DNA of 64,000 nucleotides, from contig CBDULZ010000006.1 of NCBI GenBank assembly GCA_965368185.1, positions 27,134-91,133 on the forward strand, read 5' to 3'. The position numbers were made by a program, and so were the translations under genes. The notes beneath the pieces were generated by a model, which had not been told where the DNA came from, searched no databases, and worked only from the letters and a program-made list of their open reading frames with translations. This stretch comes from Kriegella sp965368185. Its GTDB lineage: Bacteria > Bacteroidota > Bacteroidia > Flavobacteriales > Flavobacteriaceae. Shown piece after piece: positions 24,240 to 32,104 of the stretch. Positions within the stretch are counted from its first letter, which is position 1; every line of letters starts with the position of its first letter.

Positions 24240-26735
24240 CTAATTAATTTTTGCCGCTCGTAAACGCAATGCGTTGGCAATAACAGAAACAGAACTAAAA
24301 CTCATGGCCAATGCTGCAATCATTGGCGACAGCAACAGTCCAAAAAACGGGAACAAAACTCCCGCCGCTACCGGAATACCTACGGTATTATAAATCAAGG
24401 CAAAAAATAAATTCTGTTTGATGTTTTTCATTACCGCATTGCTGAGTCGATATGCTTTTACAATACCATGTAAATCGCCCTTGACCAAGGTAATCGAAGC
24501 GCTTTCGATGGCCACATCGGTACCTGTACCCATGGCAATGCCCACATCACTTTTTGCCAATGCAGGTGCGTCATTGACACCATCACCAGCAACAGCAACT
24601 TTTTTGCCTTCGGCCTGTAAACGTTCGACCTCGGTAAGTTTATCTTGCGGAAGCATTCCCGCCTTAAAATCTGACAAATTGAGTTGATCGGCAACGGCCT
24701 TTGCCGTATCATAATTATCCCCTGTCAGCATGACCACCGCAATACCAGATTTTTGTAATTCTTCAATAGCCTTTTTACTTGTTTTCTTAATCTTATCACC
24801 AATAGCAACAAAACCGACAGCCTTTCCATCGACTGCCAAGTACGAAACTGTTTTTCCTTGTTTTTGATGAACGACTACGTCAGATCTTAAATTATCAGGA
24901 ATGGTCACTTTGGCCTCGACCATCATCTTTTCATTACCCAAAGCCATGGTCTTACCATTTATTTTTCCCGTAACCCCTTTTCCCGTTACAGAATCAAAAT
25001 TTTCAACCTTTAAAAGGTTTACATCCTGAGCTTTCCCATATTTTACAGTAGCGTCAGCCAATGGATGTTCACTATATTGATTTAAGGAAACGATATACTG
25101 CAACACCTTTTCCATATCAAAATCGGCAATGCTTCCCACTTTTTCTACCGATGGTTTACCTTCTGTAATGGTACCTGTTTTATCGATAACCAGTGTATCA
25201 ATTTTGTCCATCCGTTCCAAAGCCTCCGCATTCTTGATCAAGACTCCCGATTGTGCCCCTTTCCCCACACCGACCATAACCGACATTGGGGTTGCCAAAC
25301 CTAAAGCACACGGGCAGGCGATTATCAGCACGGCAATCGCATTTACTAAAGCAAAAACATAGGCGGGGTCAGGACCAAAAATAACCCAAACAATAAAGGT
25401 TACTACCGAAATAAAGACTACTGCGGGCACAAAATAACTTGAAATTTTATCCGCTAATTTTTGAATGGGAGCCTGACTGCGACTCGCCCTGTTCACCATC
25501 TCGATAATTTGGGAAAGCAAGGTATCTGCGCCGACTTTTTCGGCTTTCATCACAAATGAGCGTTTGCCATTGATAGTACCCGAGCTTACGTTGTCTCCTT
25601 TTGCTTTTTGGACAGGAACGGGCTCACCTGTAATCATAGATTCATCCACCGCGCTTTCACCTTCTGAGATAACTCCGTCAACGGGAATTTTATCCCCTGG
25701 TTTTACGCGCAGTAAATCTCCTTTTGAAATTTGGTCTATCGCAATGGTTTCTTCTTTTCCGTTTACGATTCGAATTGCCTTGTTCGGAGCTAATTTAAGC
25801 AGCTCTTTTACTGCAGAATTGGTTTTGCTGTGTGCACGGGCTTCCAACAACTGACCAAAGAGCACTAGTGTAAGAATAACAGTAGCGGCCTCAAAGTATA
25901 CATGAACCGTACCATGCCCCGTTTTAAATTGCGGGGGAAAAAAATCGGGCACCGTAATGGCAAAAACACTGAACAGCCACGCCACACCGGCACCTATACC
26001 GATTAAGGTAAACATATTGAGATTCCATGTCTTTACGGAACGGTAGGCACGTTCGAAAAACATCCAAGTGGCATAAAAAACGACCGGAATAGATAATGCA
26101 AACTGAACCCAGTTCCAATGCTTCAAACTTAATAGATCATAAAGTGGGTTATTAGGTATCATCTCCGACATCGCGATGATAAAAATGGGCAATGTAAAAA
26201 CAACGGCAACTTTAAACTTACTCAAAAGCTTAGAATAACTCTTTTCTTCCGCAGAAACATCGGCCTTTTTTGGAACCAATTCCATACCACAAATCGGGCA
26301 ATCCCCTGGTTCATCACGAACAATTTCCGGATGCATGGGACAGGTATATTCTTGTGCTGCGTTACTCGAAGTATTCACTTCTTCGACCAAATCCATCCCG
26401 CAAACCGGGCAATCGCCAGGTTCGGCATAGGTTTTGTCGCCTTCGCAATGCATGGGACAATAAAAACTACCGTTGCCATTTTTTTGTTTTGTCGGTTTTG
26501 CAACCTCGTGATGATGATGAGAACCTCGCTCGTGAATGGAATAATGCCCCCCAGCTTCTTTCATCGCATTTTGCAGTATTTCTAAGGGTATTTGCTTGTC
26601 CATTTCTAAGATAGCTTCTGCTTTTTCTAAATTGACCGACGCATTGGCCACGCCCTTAATATTTGCCAAAGTCTGCTCGACATGGGTTCTACACCCATTG
26701 CAGGTCATTCCGTGAATATGATATTTATTTTTCAT
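24240..26735 (-). CDS. copA: Copper-translocating P-type ATPase
   Basis: An 831-residue P1B-type ATPase exporting Cu(I) or Ag(I). The N-terminal HMA domain has GMTCNGC (about 9-15). Next come a His run (HHHH, about 74-77) and two heavy-metal-binding modules, CPMHCEGDKTYAEPGDCPVC and CPMHPEIVRDEPGDCPIC. Then come eight predicted membrane helices with the transport motif ACPCALGLATP, the phosphorylation site DKTGT, the TGE motif (MITGEPVP) and the hinge GDGVNDAPAL. The ATG at 26735 begins the HMA domain; an upstream TTG would add 12 unlikely residues. A -7 box TAGCTTTG lies 23 bases before the ATG, so copA may be made from its own promoter as well as from the regulator's. Confidence 0.97.
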   Translation of the reverse strand: MKNKYHIHGMTCNGCRTHVEQTLANIKGVANASVNLEKAEAILEMDKQIPLEILQNAMKEAGGHYSIHERGSHHHHEVAKPTKQKNGNGSFYCPMHCEGDKTYAEPGDCPVCGMDLVEEVNTSSNAAQEYTCPMHPEIVRDEPGDCPICGMELVPKKADVSAEEKSYSKLLSKFKVAVVFTLPIFIIAMSEMIPNNPLYDLLSLKHWNWVQFALSIPVVFYATWMFFERAYRSVKTWNLNMFTLIGIGAGVAWLFSVFAITVPDFFPPQFKTGHGTVHVYFEAATVILTLVLFGQLLEARAHSKTNSAVKELLKLAPNKAIRIVNGKEETIAIDQISKGDLLRVKPGDKIPVDGVISEGESAVDESMITGEPVPVQKAKGDNVSSGTINGKRSFVMKAEKVGADTLLSQIIEMVNRASRSQAPIQKLADKISSYFVPAVVFISVVTFIVWVIFGPDPAYVFALVNAIAVLIIACPCALGLATPMSVMVGVGKGAQSGVLIKNAEALERMDKIDTLVIDKTGTITEGKPSVEKVGSIADFDMEKVLQYIVSLNQYSEHPLADATVKYGKAQDVNLLKVENFDSVTGKGVTGKINGKTMALGNEKMMVEAKVTIPDNLRSDVVVHQKQGKTVSYLAVDGKAVGFVAIGDKIKKTSKKAIEELQKSGIAVVMLTGDNYDTAKAVADQLNLSDFKAGMLPQDKLTEVERLQAEGKKVAVAGDGVNDAPALAKSDVGIAMGTGTDVAIESASITLVKGDLHGIVKAYRLSNAVMKNIKQNLFFALIYNTVGIPVAAGVLFPFFGLLLSPMIAALAMSFSSVSVIANALRLRAAKIN

Positions 26736-26758
26736 AAGTATTGCCTTAAAATACACTA

Positions 26759-26766
26759 CAAAGCTA
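26759..26766 (-). promoter_or_regulatory. -7 promoter box TAGCTTTG before copA
   Basis: An exact minus-strand TAnnTTTG match in the 73-base gap between the regulator gene and copA. No -33 TTTG is visible, as expected if an activator such as the adjacent AraC protein is needed. Confidence 0.5.
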
Positions 26767-26808
26767 CTCAAGAACGCTGTCGGACATTTGACTTGTTATG
26801 GTTAAGAC

Positions 26809-27375
26809 TTATACAATTCGGTCTAAGGGTTTGCGACCCCACTTTTGCAAATTCTTGTATTCGGACATTGACAGCCCTGTTACCGATTTAAACTGTCTTG
26901 CAAGATGACTGCTACTTTTATAGCCCAGCGTATATGCTATCTCAGAAAAACTCAAATTGTTCATTTGAATCAACTCCTTGGCCTTTTCCGTTTTTAAATG
27001 GATAACATATTTTTCTATGGAAATACCTTCCGTTTTGCTAAAAAGTTTGCTCAACAGGGAATAGTCACGATTTAGGTTTCCAGCTAAAAAAACGGAAATA
27101 TTCTCTTCTCTACTCAGCTTTTGGGGATTGACAAAATCGATAAGATTCGATTTTATCTTTTCTATTAAAATTTCATTTTTATCTGCAATCAGCTCAAACC
27201 CCCTGCTTTCCAAAACAAGCCTCACTTGTTCATAATTCAATGGATTATCGGATCTTACTGTTACAACACCTAATTCAACATTCACAGGTGAAGCCCCAAT
27301 TTCATTAAACAATTGGGAAACAATCATTTTACATCGGTCGCAGACCATATTTTTTATATGGAATGTAGTTCTCAT
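26809..27375 (-). CDS. AraC-family regulator with N-terminal HMA metal sensor
   Basis: A 188-residue one-component regulator. Residues 1-70 form a ferredoxin-like HMA domain with the metal site CDRC in IKNMVCDRCKMIVSQLF, and the C-terminal 100 residues are an AraC double helix-turn-helix (LSFSEIAYTLGYKSSSHLARQFKSVTG, here shortened, about 150-175). The fusion suggests that metal bound at CDRC changes DNA binding. The ATG at 27375 starts the HMA domain; a TTG nine codons upstream is rejected. It is immediately upstream of copA in the same direction, so it probably activates copA and the downstream genes. Which metal it senses is inferred from context as copper. Confidence 0.88.
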   Translation of the reverse strand: MRTTFHIKNMVCDRCKMIVSQLFNEIGASPVNVELGVVTVRSDNPLNYEQVRLVLESRGFELIADKNEILIEKIKSNLIDFVNPQKLSREENISVFLAGNLNRDYSLLSKLFSKTEGISIEKYVIHLKTEKAKELIQMNNLSFSEIAYTLGYKSSSHLARQFKSVTGLSMSEYKNLQKWGRKPLDRIV

Positions 27376-27470
27376 TTGATGATTTTTAAAAAGCTGAAAC
27401 AATTTAAATGCATCGATTTATTTAAGCCGAATACACTTCGAAAAAGGTGGCAAAAAAAAATAAAAAGAAA

Positions 27471-27884
27471 TCAAATGAGGAAGACATCGTCAAGCAACTG
27501 AATATTCTTGACAATTTTAGGAGGAATATACCGCGAATGTGGAACGCCCTGAGCCGTCAATGGTTCAAACAAACCAATATAAGAATAGGTGAAGGCGACC
27601 AAGAACGAATGATGCTCGAGATCAAAATCGTTAAACGAAGGTTTGGCGTCACTCTGACCTTCCACAGCTATTACCTCAAGGTCGCAGCAAGATTTTTTTT
27701 CCTTGGACGCTTCCAATTCAGATCCAAAGGACATGTCCATTCCACAATCATGTGCATCGACAAAAAAAGCAACATCGACTAAATGCCCCATGCAATAGTG
27801 CTTCTCTACTTTCCAAGAAGTAGTGGAAAATAATAGCACGACCGCCATTAGGCAAGAAAAATAACGATGTAGTTTTTCTTTCAT
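27471..27884 (-). CDS. HYC_CC_PP-type small secreted protein
   Basis: A 137-residue exported protein with signal sequence LMAVVLLFSTTSW. The three features that name the family are present: HYCMG just after the signal, a Cys pair in EKKSCCDLEV, and a Pro pair in HSRYIPPKIVK. A further Cys lies in DAHDCGMDM. The Cys/His/Met content suits soft-metal binding. I place the start at 27884 rather than 27932 because it begins the signal peptide and follows a -7 box TAATTTTG by 5 bases. It lies 95 bases upstream of the HMA-AraC gene. Function is unknown, but it recurs with copper genes in Bacteroidota. Confidence 0.8.
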   Translation of the reverse strand: MKEKLHRYFSCLMAVVLLFSTTSWKVEKHYCMGHLVDVAFFVDAHDCGMDMSFGSELEASKEKKSCCDLEVIAVEGQSDAKPSFNDFDLEHHSFLVAFTYSYIGLFEPLTAQGVPHSRYIPPKIVKNIQLLDDVFLI

Positions 27885-27889
27885 CAATG

Positions 27890-27897
27890 CAAAATTA
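27890..27897 (-). promoter_or_regulatory. -7 promoter box TAATTTTG before the HYC_CC_PP gene
   Basis: An exact minus-strand TAnnTTTG match; 5 bases separate it from the ATG at 27884, suggesting a leaderless message and supporting that start. A TTGG lies about 24 bases upstream of the box. Confidence 0.45.
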
Positions 27898-28125
27898 TGA
27901 ATAAATCTAATTTTAAAAGAGGCCAACCCCATGTTTAACTAAAAATTGGATGTCTCGGTGCCAAATCTTCTATTTCTTTTTGGTCACCTTAGGCCGGTGA
28001 AATCAACACAACTGAACTTTTGTTACTCATTAAATTCAAGATATTTCGTAAGCATGTTAACCTTGTTATTCCGTAATCATTAAAAGGAAAATAAAAACAT
28101 TTATTAACTTTTAAATTTCATTATT

Positions 28126-28431
28126 ATGAGAACAACAATTTTAGTTTTAGCCTTTTTGGCTTTCAGCGCAAACACCATGATGGGTCAAACCCGTTGTTGG
28201 GATGAAAATGGCAGACCTTTTGAATGCCCTAAAATATATCAGATAAAACCTGATTTAAACCCGCTTGGCCCAGATTGTAAATCATGTCCCACAAATTTGG
28301 ATCTTAGGAAAGATTGGATATTTAGAAATAATTTTTTCGGAAAGATAATAGGGTTACCCTTCGTGATTGCATCTAGCACAATCAAAATTTTCGATGGTAC
28401 GCAGGTAAAAGCAGTCAACAAAAGCCTTTAA
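28126..28431 (+). CDS. Small secreted Cys-containing protein, unknown
   Basis: A 101-residue exported protein: signal peptide MRTTILVLAFLAFSANTMMG with cleavage near GQ. The mature part has four Cys, at 24, 34, 51 and 54, as C-x9-C and CKSC (a CxxC pair), then a hydrophobic stretch (IIGLPFVIASSTIKI, about 74-88). It is divergent from the HYC_CC_PP gene, sharing a 241-base gap, and has its own terminator. I do not recognise the family. Metal binding or a disulfide-linked envelope role is possible from the CxxC and the metal-cluster neighbourhood. Confidence 0.65.
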   Translation: MRTTILVLAFLAFSANTMMGQTRCWDENGRPFECPKIYQIKPDLNPLGPDCKSCPTNLDLRKDWIFRNNFFGKIIGLPFVIASSTIKIFDGTQVKAVNKSL

Positions 28432-28467
28432 AGGGCAGAATGTCGGCTTTTTAAAAAGTTGAAAAAT

Positions 28468-28504
28468 GACTTGTCCGTTATTGTTATCGGGCAGGTCTTT
28501 TTTT
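28468..28504 (+). terminator. Terminator after the small secreted protein gene
   Basis: Ten-pair RNA stem GACTTGTCCG (28468-28477) with CGGGCAGGTC (28488-28497), including two G-U pairs, a 10-base loop and seven T. Confidence 0.85.
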
Positions 28505-28613
28505 GTGGCTTCTTTCTAGCACCTTCCTTTTTCAATCAATGCATAAATCAAATTTCATTTTTGTTTTAAATTTTAAATTTTAAAGAAGAATACAACAAAA
28601 GTCTACAAAGCAC

Positions 28614-28621
28614 TACTTTTG
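28614..28621 (+). promoter_or_regulatory. -7 promoter box TACTTTTG before the GAF-domain gene
   Basis: An exact TAnnTTTG match, 16 bases before the ATG at 28638. No -33 TTTG at standard spacing. Confidence 0.5.
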
Positions 28622-28637
28622 CATAAATCCAAACATT

Positions 28638-29129
28638 ATGTTCAGTGAGCTACAATTGAAAATCAGTGCGATTTTAAGTGCATCAGACGCTACTATAGAA
28701 AATCGTCTTCAAGCGGTATGCGAACTATTAAAGACCACGGTACCCCACTATGATTGGGTCGGATTCTATTTTAAGAACGGTGATAAAGAAGAATTAAAAC
28801 TTGGCCCCTATGCCGGAGCACCTACGGATCATACCATAATCCCGTTTGGCAAAGGCATCTGTGGACAGGTCGCGGTGAGCAACCAGAATTTCGTTGTGCC
28901 CGATGTAAGTGCCCAAGATAATTACATCGCATGCAGCGTTGCCGTTAAATCTGAAATTGTAGTCCCCTTGTTCTTAAATGGTAAAAACGTAGGGCAAATT
29001 GACATTGACTCGAACACTCCAGACCCATTCACTGAGAAAGATGAGCGGTTTCTAGAATCTGTAAATAAAAATGTGGCAGAAATCATCAATGGTTACCTAG
29101 AAAAATTGAACTCCAGTATCAATAAATAA
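28638..29129 (+). CDS. GAF-domain protein, free methionine-(R)-sulfoxide reductase-like
   Basis: A 163-residue single GAF-domain protein of the fRMsr family, which reduces free L-methionine-(R)-sulfoxide in the cytoplasm. The core block PFGKGICGQVAV (about 69-80) and YIACSVAVKSEIVVPL (about 96-111) match the family. Cys75 and Cys99 are 24 residues apart, the spacing of Cys94 and the catalytic Cys118 in the E. coli enzyme. The third family Cys (Cys84 in E. coli) is His65 here, so recycling would use a simpler Cys pair. The rest of the methionine-sulfoxide cluster lies 9 kb downstream. It is monocistronic by position. Confidence 0.82.
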   Translation: MFSELQLKISAILSASDATIENRLQAVCELLKTTVPHYDWVGFYFKNGDKEELKLGPYAGAPTDHTIIPFGKGICGQVAVSNQNFVVPDVSAQDNYIACSVAVKSEIVVPLFLNGKNVGQIDIDSNTPDPFTEKDERFLESVNKNVAEIINGYLEKLNSSINK

Positions 29130-29235
29130 ACATTTTTTGGAAAGCCGCCATATAACCCGTCAAATATGATGAGAACGGTTTAAAACTTTAACGATTTTGT
29201 TGATAAAGTGGCCGTACTTTTCCCTGTAAAAAAAG

Positions 29236-29243
29236 TACTTTTG
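29236..29243 (+). promoter_or_regulatory. -7 promoter box TACTTTTG before purH, with flanking repeat
   Basis: An exact TAnnTTTG match leaving a leader of about 137 bases. The box is inside an inverted repeat: GTACTTTT at 29214-29221 is mirrored by AAAAGTAC at 29231-29238. The long leader also has two copies of TCAAAATCG (29330-29338 and 29343-29351) within a hairpin closed by ATCCTC (29326-29331) and GAGGAT (29351-29356). Confidence 0.5.
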
Positions 29244-29384
29244 CGTTGTTATTGGTTCAGGCTATTGCAGTTGGGTCCGAATAACCATCAAAACATTCGA
29301 ATTTTAGAAAATCAAACAGTAAAGTATCCTCAAAATCGGTAATCAAAATCGAGGATTCATCCCACAATTCCAAACACAAAAAAA

Positions 29385-30917
29385 ATGAGCAGTACCAAAA
29401 AAGCCACATCGGCCTTAATTTCCGTATTTCATAAAGATGGATTGGAACCCATCGTAAAAAAATTCGCTGAACTTGGCATTACCATCTATTCCACAGGAGG
29501 TACCGAAACATTTATTAGGGATTTGGGTATTGACGTTGTTCCCGTCGAGGAAGTAACCAGTTACCCCTCCATTTTAGGGGGTCGGGTAAAAACGCTTCAC
29601 CCCAAGGTTTTCGGGGGCATATTGAATCGCCAAGACAATGAAGGCGATGTAGCCCAATTGGAAGAATATCAAATTCCACAATTGGATATCGTTATTGTTG
29701 ACCTATATCCTTTTGAAAAAACCGTAGCCAGTGGTGCGCCCGAACAAGATATTATTGAAAAAATAGATATCGGTGGTATTTCACTGATACGAGCAGCGGC
29801 AAAGAACTTTAAAGATGTTCTTTGTGTTAGTTCAATGGAAGATTATGGTGATTTTCTAACCGTAATTTCTTCCGACAATGGAAACACAACACTAGAAGAT
29901 CGCAGACGCTTTGCTGCAAAAGCATTTAACGTCTCTTCGCATTATGATACGGCAATTTTCAATTATTTCAATAAAGATCATCACGAAACCGTTCTCAAGA
30001 TTAGCGAGACTACCGGACAGGTACTGCGTTATGGTGAAAACCCCCATCAAAAAGGTTTCTTTTTCGGCGATTTTGATTCCATGTTCACCAAATTGCACGG
30101 CAAGGAACTCTCCTATAATAATTTACTCGATGTAGATGCGGCCGTAAACCTAATGAATGAATTCAAGAACGACGACCCCACATTTGCCATTCTAAAACAT
30201 AACAATGCCTGTGGATTGGCAACCAGGGACACGATTCATACCGCTTACGTAGATGCCCTCGCAGGAGACCCCATTTCAGCTTTTGGAGGCATCCTGATTA
30301 GTAATGTAGAAATCGACAAAGCTACCGCTGATGAGATCCACAATTTGTTTTGCGAGGTGGTTATCGCGCCTAGCTATTCGGAACAAGCCCTGCAGGTGCT
30401 AAAGGGTAAGAAAAATCGTATCATACTTATACAAAATGAAATCGAATTGCCAGAAACTATTGTCAGGTCTTGCTTAAATGGAGTCTTAGTACAAGACAAA
30501 GATTCCAAGACCGACGCTTTGGCCGATTTACGGTACGTAACCAACAAACAACCTTCCAAAAGTGAAATTGAAGACCTTATTTTTGCTTCAAAGCTATGTA
30601 AACACACTAAAAGCAACACCATTGTCTTGGCAAAAAACAGGCAATTGTGTGCAAGTGGCACCGGACAAACTTCTCGCGTAGACGCTCTGAATCAGGCAAT
30701 TCACAAGGCAACATCCTTTAAATTCGACTTAAATGGAGCCGTTATGGCAAGTGATGCTTTCTTTCCCTTTCCAGATTGTGTTGAGATAGCCAATAAAAGT
30801 GGTATTACCAGCGTTATACAACCCGGTGGGTCTATTAAAGATCAATTAAGTATAGATTATTGCAATGAAAATGGCGTTGCCATGGTAATGACAGGCACCC
30901 GTCATTTTAAGCATTAA
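29385..30917 (+). CDS. purH: Bifunctional AICAR transformylase / IMP cyclohydrolase PurH
   Basis: A 510-residue enzyme for the last two steps of IMP synthesis. The N-terminal cyclohydrolase (MGS-like fold, residues 1-190) has the motifs FAELGITIYSTGGTETFIRD and GGRVKTLHPKVFGGIL. The C-terminal transformylase (about 200-510) has RYGENPHQKG, the catalytic Lys-His stretch AILKHNNACGLA, and ends in the family tail GVAMVMTGTRHFKH. It precedes mreB by 67 bases, but mreB has its own -7 box, so the link to the cell-shape operon is loose. Confidence 0.98.
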   Translation: MSSTKKATSALISVFHKDGLEPIVKKFAELGITIYSTGGTETFIRDLGIDVVPVEEVTSYPSILGGRVKTLHPKVFGGILNRQDNEGDVAQLEEYQIPQLDIVIVDLYPFEKTVASGAPEQDIIEKIDIGGISLIRAAAKNFKDVLCVSSMEDYGDFLTVISSDNGNTTLEDRRRFAAKAFNVSSHYDTAIFNYFNKDHHETVLKISETTGQVLRYGENPHQKGFFFGDFDSMFTKLHGKELSYNNLLDVDAAVNLMNEFKNDDPTFAILKHNNACGLATRDTIHTAYVDALAGDPISAFGGILISNVEIDKATADEIHNLFCEVVIAPSYSEQALQVLKGKKNRIILIQNEIELPETIVRSCLNGVLVQDKDSKTDALADLRYVTNKQPSKSEIEDLIFASKLCKHTKSNTIVLAKNRQLCASGTGQTSRVDALNQAIHKATSFKFDLNGAVMASDAFFPFPDCVEIANKSGITSVIQPGGSIKDQLSIDYCNENGVAMVMTGTRHFKH

Positions 30918-30923
30918 TTTTAC

Positions 30924-30931
30924 TACTTTTG
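30924..30931 (+). promoter_or_regulatory. -7 promoter box TACTTTTG before mreB
   Basis: An exact TAnnTTTG match eight bases after the purH stop, giving an mreB leader of about 48 bases. No -33 TTTG. Confidence 0.5.
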
Positions 30932-30983
30932 TCGATGAAAATACACCCCTTTCAAGCTACTAACATAACCAAACGAATTAAAA

Positions 30984-32012
30984 ATGGGATTTTTTGATTT
31001 CTTGACAGAGGAAATTGCCATCGATTTAGGTACGGCGAACACCCTCATCATTCATATGGACAAAGTCGTGGTCGATAGTCCGTCTATTGTTGCCAGAGAT
31101 AGAATCTCTGGTAAAATTATCGCTGTTGGCAAAGAGGCCAATATGATGCAGGGCAAGACCCACGAGAACATAAAAACGATCCGTCCCTTGAAAGATGGTG
31201 TAATCGCTGATTTCGATGCTTCTGAAAAGATGATCAACATGTTCATCAAGAACATTCCCGCGTTGAAGAAAAAATGGTTTCCACCCGCATTGCGTATGGT
31301 TATATGTATTCCTTCAGGAATTACTGAGGTGGAGATGCGAGCAGTTAAAGAATCAGCTGAGCGTGTCAATGGCAAAGAGGTTTATCTTATTCATGAACCT
31401 ATGGCCGCGGCCATAGGGATCGGATTGGATATCATGCAACCAAAGGGTAATATGATTGTCGATATTGGTGGTGGTACCACAGAAATTGCAGTTATTGCTT
31501 TAGGCGGTATTGTTTGCGATAAATCGGTCAAAATCGCTGGCGATGTGTTCACCAACGATATTATATATTATATGCGTACCCAGCATAATTTGTATGTTGG
31601 TGAAGCTACGGCAGAAAGCATCAAAATCGAAATAGGTTCTGCTACTGAAGATTTACAGACACCCCCTGATGAAAAATCGGTTCAAGGCCGGGATTTACTG
31701 ACCGGAAAACCAAAGCAAGTTCAAATTTCGTACAGGGAAATTGCCAAAGCATTGGACAAATCTATTTTAAGAGTGGAGGATGCCGTAATGGAAACCCTCT
31801 CTCAAACACCACCCGAACTGGCCGCCGATATTTATAATACAGGTATTTACCTTGCAGGGGGTGGATCGATGCTTCGCGGACTTGATCGACGATTGTCACA
31901 AAAAACAGATTTACCTGTTTATATTGCGGAAGACCCGTTGCGAGCGGTCGTTCGGGGTACCGGAATCGCCTTGAAAAACCTTGAACGTTACAAGAGTATC
32001 CTTATCAAGTAG
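30984..32012 (+). CDS. mreB: Rod-shape-determining actin MreB
   Basis: A 342-residue bacterial actin whose membrane-bound filaments guide the elongation machinery. Phosphate 1 IAIDLGTANTLI (about 11-22), phosphate 2 MIVDIGGGTTEIAVIALGGI (about 157-176) and the adenosine motif GIYLAGGGSMLRGLD (about 287-301) are intact. The N-terminal MGFFDFLTEEI can serve as an amphipathic membrane helix. First gene of the mreBCD-mrdA-rodA unit; the 92-base gap to mreC contains no terminator. Confidence 0.98.
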   Translation: MGFFDFLTEEIAIDLGTANTLIIHMDKVVVDSPSIVARDRISGKIIAVGKEANMMQGKTHENIKTIRPLKDGVIADFDASEKMINMFIKNIPALKKKWFPPALRMVICIPSGITEVEMRAVKESAERVNGKEVYLIHEPMAAAIGIGLDIMQPKGNMIVDIGGGTTEIAVIALGGIVCDKSVKIAGDVFTNDIIYYMRTQHNLYVGEATAESIKIEIGSATEDLQTPPDEKSVQGRDLLTGKPKQVQISYREIAKALDKSILRVEDAVMETLSQTPPELAADIYNTGIYLAGGGSMLRGLDRRLSQKTDLPVYIAEDPLRAVVRGTGIALKNLERYKSILIK

Positions 32013-32104
32013 ACTTTGTAAAAGTCACGGAAATCTTAATAATTCAAGTATGTCGATATGCGGATGATGATGCTTTCACAGCTCACATAAAAACAATAAA
32101 GTGA

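Noticed and set aside
29244..29384. Purine riboswitch in the purH leader
   Set aside because: No three-way junction with the conserved loop bases of the purine aptamer could be found.
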